Of a stretch of DNA of 64,000 bases, positions 61,745 to 64,000 are shown one piece after another. This stretch comes from Alteromonas sp. LMIT006 (GTDB lineage: Bacteria; Pseudomonadota; Gammaproteobacteria; Enterobacterales; Alteromonadaceae): positions 1,426,001 through 1,490,000 of the forward strand of contig NZ_CP101291.1 in assembly GCF_024300645.1 (NCBI RefSeq), read 5' to 3'. Made by a program: the position numbers and the translations under genes. The notes under the pieces are model-generated. The model was given only the letters and a program-made list of their open reading frames with translations. It was not told the DNA's origin and searched no databases. Numbering within the stretch: the stretch's first letter is position 1; each line of letters opens with the position of its first letter.

Positions 61745-61996
61745 ATGGATTCTTATCAAACGGCCATTTTAGATGCGATGGGCATTGCTCGTCATTCTTA
61801 CAAAGATCCTTCTGTGCAAGCCTTTGCCACTCAGCCTATGCTCACGGATCTGCAAGTGGCTATGCCGCACCTGCGTTTTGTGGTGTCCGATCAGGTTGCA
61901 CTAGAAGAGGGGATTGTCAAACTTCCTGCCTCTCCGTCTGCCCAACACAAACGCGATATTTGGTTAGCGTATTGTCAACACACTCATGCACAGTAG
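61745..61996 (+). CDS. Short HolD-like protein (DNA polymerase III psi subunit, putative)
   Basis: 83 residues. The N-terminus 'YQTAILDAMGIARHSYKDP' recalls the chi-binding N-terminus of E. coli psi (W-x-L-Q-x-L-G-I-T-x-W-x-L-R-R-P), and the C-terminus 'SPSAQHKRDIWLAYCQHTH' resembles its 'PTARAALWQQICTYE' segment. E. coli psi has 137 residues; the central part here is much shorter. The following rimI gene overlaps by 11 nt, and prfC lies close by, as in the E. coli holD-rimI-yjjG-prfC order. The call rests mainly on this synteny. Confidence 0.55.
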   Translation: MDSYQTAILDAMGIARHSYKDPSVQAFATQPMLTDLQVAMPHLRFVVSDQVALEEGIVKLPASPSAQHKRDIWLAYCQHTHAQ

Positions 61997-62480
61997 GCAA
62001 TGTCTATATTTAGGTGAGCAAGACGCCATCAGGGCCTACCAAATCATGCGCGATGCTCAGCCTCATGCGTGGTCATTTGATACGTTTCAATCTTGTTTAT
62101 CACACCCTTATCAAGCCATTGGCTTATTTGACCACAGCGAACTGCAAGGTTTCTATATTATCCATGAGGTCACAACTGCAGAGCACAAAGAATGGTCGCT
62201 TATGGAAATCGTGGTAAATCCATTGCAACAAGGGCAAGGCTTGGGAACCTTGTTGTTAAATGACCTTCTGAGTCGGGCACGCAGAGTTGATGTGAATGAA
62301 ATATGGTTGGAGGTCAGAGCATCGAATCACAACGCGATCCATCTCTATCGCAAAACCGGTTTTGTGCAAATTGATGTGCGCAAAAACTATTACCCAACCG
62401 ATGATAATCGGGAAGATGGTTTGGTTATGTGTCACTACCCACTTTCAACATCTAATCGCAATACAACCACGATCGATTAA
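61986..62480 (+). CDS. rimI: RimI, ribosomal protein S18 alanine N-acetyltransferase
   Basis: GNAT-family N-alpha-acetyltransferase that modifies S18. The 164 residues start at the ATG at 61986, inside the HolD-like gene. 'HAWSFDTFQSCLSHPYQAIGLFD' (in part) matches the RimI N-terminal substrate region. The acetyl-CoA loop is 'MEIVVNPLQQGQGLGTLLLNDLL', followed by 'IWLEVRASNHNAIHLYRKTGFVQIDVRKNYY' (in part) and 'EDGLVMCHYPL', all RimI hallmarks. The C-terminus is slightly extended. Confidence 0.93.
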   Translation: MHSRQCLYLGEQDAIRAYQIMRDAQPHAWSFDTFQSCLSHPYQAIGLFDHSELQGFYIIHEVTTAEHKEWSLMEIVVNPLQQGQGLGTLLLNDLLSRARRVDVNEIWLEVRASNHNAIHLYRKTGFVQIDVRKNYYPTDDNREDGLVMCHYPLSTSNRNTTTID

Positions 62481-62527
62481 ATCGTATATTGTACATTTCA
62501 CGATCAGCTTATTTTCTTAAGGCATGG

Positions 62528-62533
62528 TATAAT
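62528..62533 (+). promoter_or_regulatory. -10 element upstream of yjdM
   Basis: A perfect TATAAT 30 bp before the yjdM ATG. No good -35 box lies 16-18 bp upstream. Probably a separate promoter after rimI. Confidence 0.35.
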
Positions 62534-62563
62534 TTTTGTTTTACATCGTGAGAATATTCAATC

Positions 62564-62911
62564 ATGTCGTCTACTTCAGAACTTCCGCCCTGTCCACAAT
62601 GTCACTCTGAATATACCTACAACGACCGCAATCTTGTTGTGTGTTCTATGTGTGGTTTTGAATGGGATCCACAGTCACTTGCTGATGAAGACAACATCAC
62701 AGCAACGGACGCAAATGGCACTGTGTTGCAGGAGGGGGATAAAGCCACAGTGGTCAAAGATCTCAAAATCAAAGGCAGTTCACAGGTAATAAAAGTCGGA
62801 ACAAAGCTCGTGATTCGTCGTATTAAAGACGCCAAAGACCACGAATTAGACTGCCGTGTCGATGGAGTAGGCGAAATGATGGTGACGGCGAAGTTTGTGA
62901 AGAAGGCATAG
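62564..62911 (+). CDS. yjdM: YjdM/PhnA-family zinc-ribbon protein
   Basis: 115-residue soluble protein. An N-terminal zinc ribbon with two CxxC pairs (Cys10, Cys13, Cys27, Cys30: 'PPCPQCHSEYTY', 'LVVCSMCGFEW') is followed by the PhnA C-terminal beta domain ('DANGTVLQEGDKATVVKDLKIKG' in part, 'LDCRVDGVGEMMVTAKFVKK'). Formerly called alkylphosphonate utilisation protein PhnA, but it is not a phosphonate enzyme; its role is unclear. Possibly transcribed alone. Confidence 0.92.
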   Translation: MSSTSELPPCPQCHSEYTYNDRNLVVCSMCGFEWDPQSLADEDNITATDANGTVLQEGDKATVVKDLKIKGSSQVIKVGTKLVIRRIKDAKDHELDCRVDGVGEMMVTAKFVKKA

Positions 62912-63007
62912 TGAGAGAGAAGAATCATTCACTGCATAGACTATTTTTGGTAAGATATTGCGAATGAATGATGCGTTATAACTTGCGCTAGATAGGAACA
63001 AAAATAC

Positions 63008-64000
63008 ATGGCAAATGCCGATTTTTTAAACGAAATAAACAAGCGAAAAACGTTCGCAATTATTTCGCACCCGGATGCGGGTAAAACCACCATCACTGAA
63101 AAAGTCTTGTTATTCGGAAACGCCTTACAAAAAGCGGGTACCGTAAAGGGTAAGAAATCTGGCCAGCACGCCAAGTCAGACTGGATGGAAATGGAAAAAG
63201 AGCGTGGGATCTCCGTTTCAACCTCGGTGATGCAATTCCCTTACGGTGAACATTTGGTCAATCTTCTCGATACCCCAGGGCACGAGGATTTCTCAGAAGA
63301 TACATATCGGACTCTGACCGCAGTGGATTCGTGTTTAATGGTAATTGATGCGGCGAAAGGGGTTGAAGATCGCACCCGTAAGCTGATGGAAGTCACCCGT
63401 CTGCGCGATACGCCTATCATCACGTTTATGAACAAGCTTGACCGTGATATCCGTGACCCGATGGAGCTACTTGATGAAGTCGAGAATGAGTTAAACATTG
63501 CCTGTGCCCCAATTACTTGGCCTATCGGCTGCGGTAAGTTGTTTAAAGGGGTGTACCACTTACAACGCGACGAAACGATTTTGTATGCGACTGGCCAAGG
63601 CCACACCATACAAGATGTGCGCATCATCAAAGGATTGGATAACCCCGAATTGGATGAGGCAGTAACCAACGACCTGGCAACGCAATTGCGCGAAGAACTG
63701 GAGTTGGTGATGGGGGCATCCAACGAATTTGATCAAGAACTGTTTTTAGACGGTCAGCTTACGCCTGTCTTCTTTGGTACTGCGTTAGGTAATTTTGGTG
63801 TCGATCATATGTTGGATGGCCTCACTGCGTGGGCGCCTGAGCCACAGCCTCGTGAAACGGACAAAGATACCAAAATTGGCGCAGATAATACCAAATTCAG
63901 TGGATTTGTGTTTAAAATTCAAGCCAATATGGATCCCAAGCATCGTGACCGCATTGCGTTTTGTCGAATCGTATCTGGCAAATATGAAAAAGGCATGAAA
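63008..64000 (+). CDS. prfC: Peptide chain release factor 3 (3' part missing)
   Basis: GTPase that removes RF1/RF2 from the ribosome after termination. 331 codons from the ATG at 63008 are open to the window edge. G1 '[14 protein letters not shown]', G2 region '[14 protein letters not shown]', G3 '[18 protein letters not shown]', G4 '[14 protein letters not shown]', then the RF3-specific '[17 protein letters not shown]' and '[25 protein letters not shown]' (in part). E. coli RF3 has 529 residues, so about 200 remain outside. The close holD-rimI order supports the call. Confidence 0.97.
   Translation, partial: MANADFLNEINKRKTFAIISHPDAGKTTITEKVLLFGNALQKAGTVKGKKSGQHAKSDWMEMEKERGISVSTSVMQFPYGEHLVNLLDTPGHEDFSEDTYRTLTAVDSCLMVIDAAKGVEDRTRKLMEVTRLRDTPIITFMNKLDRDIRDPMELLDEVENELNIACAPITWPIGCGKLFKGVYHLQRDETILYATGQGHTIQDVRIIKGLDNPELDEAVTNDLATQLREELELVMGASNEFDQELFLDGQLTPVFFGTALGNFGVDHMLDGLTAWAPEPQPRETDKDTKIGADNTKFSGFVFKIQANMDPKHRDRIAFCRIVSGKYEKGMK

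Overview
The window reads as chromosomal DNA of a marine gammaproteobacterium, most likely from the Alteromonadales (Alteromonadaceae-like). The evidence is gene order and family content: sapA-pspF facing pspABC, tyrR with maiA, a DUF3450/ExbB/ExbB/ExbD/TonB/TPR energy module beside a large TonB-dependent receptor, a TPP-riboswitch thiamine uptake operon with a PnuC-type carrier, and a holD-rimI-...-prfC arrangement. This placement is inferred from content, not from an rRNA gene. I saw no mobile element, CRISPR array, prophage or replication origin.

Layout. 1-4190: envelope stress (sapA end-truncated, pspF, pspABC with a sigma-54 promoter). 4330-8306: aromatic and branched-chain amino acid metabolism (tyrR, maiA, an Lrp/AsnC regulator divergent from a Leu-type amino acid dehydrogenase). 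8363-8470: 4.5S RNA. 8750-19520: a TonB receptor, a methyltransferase, an S9 peptidase and the TonB energy-transducing operon. 19574-23297: tmcA and a divergent orphan histidine kinase. 23360-26838: TPP riboswitch plus thiamine receptor, carrier and kinase. 26883-27518: tRNA-Trp followed 22 nt later by rfaH. 27580-32061: a YafJ-type amidotransferase and a sugar-acid catabolic island (SDR, lactonase-like hydrolase, enolase-superfamily dehydratase, class II aldolase). 32122-33193: ElaA-like acetyltransferase and an acidic secreted protein.

33277-57051 is the most remarkable part: an exopolysaccharide locus. The rightward half (STAS protein, OmpA-like lipoprotein, six-SLBB export protein, CpsD-like ATPase, and an RsbW-like kinase/REC/PP2C fusion) has the order and domain make-up of sypABCDE of Vibrio fischeri. 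The converging leftward half holds a phosphohexomutase, a three-module GT-B glycosyltransferase of 1120 residues, Wzx, Wzy, a LruC-domain secreted protein, a small lipoprotein, a diguanylate cyclase with a degenerate receiver, two more GT-B enzymes, a chain-length protein, a GH123/DUF4091-like secreted hydrolase and a GT2 enzyme. Polymer synthesis, export, a partner-switching Ser/Thr phosphorylation circuit, a c-di-GMP source and candidate matrix proteins are thus packed together.

57171-60043: acuI and prpE, an acrylyl/propionyl-CoA pair. 60277-61673: an SPFH-NfeD pair. 61745-64000: a very short HolD-like protein, rimI, yjdM and the 5' part of prfC, which runs off the window.
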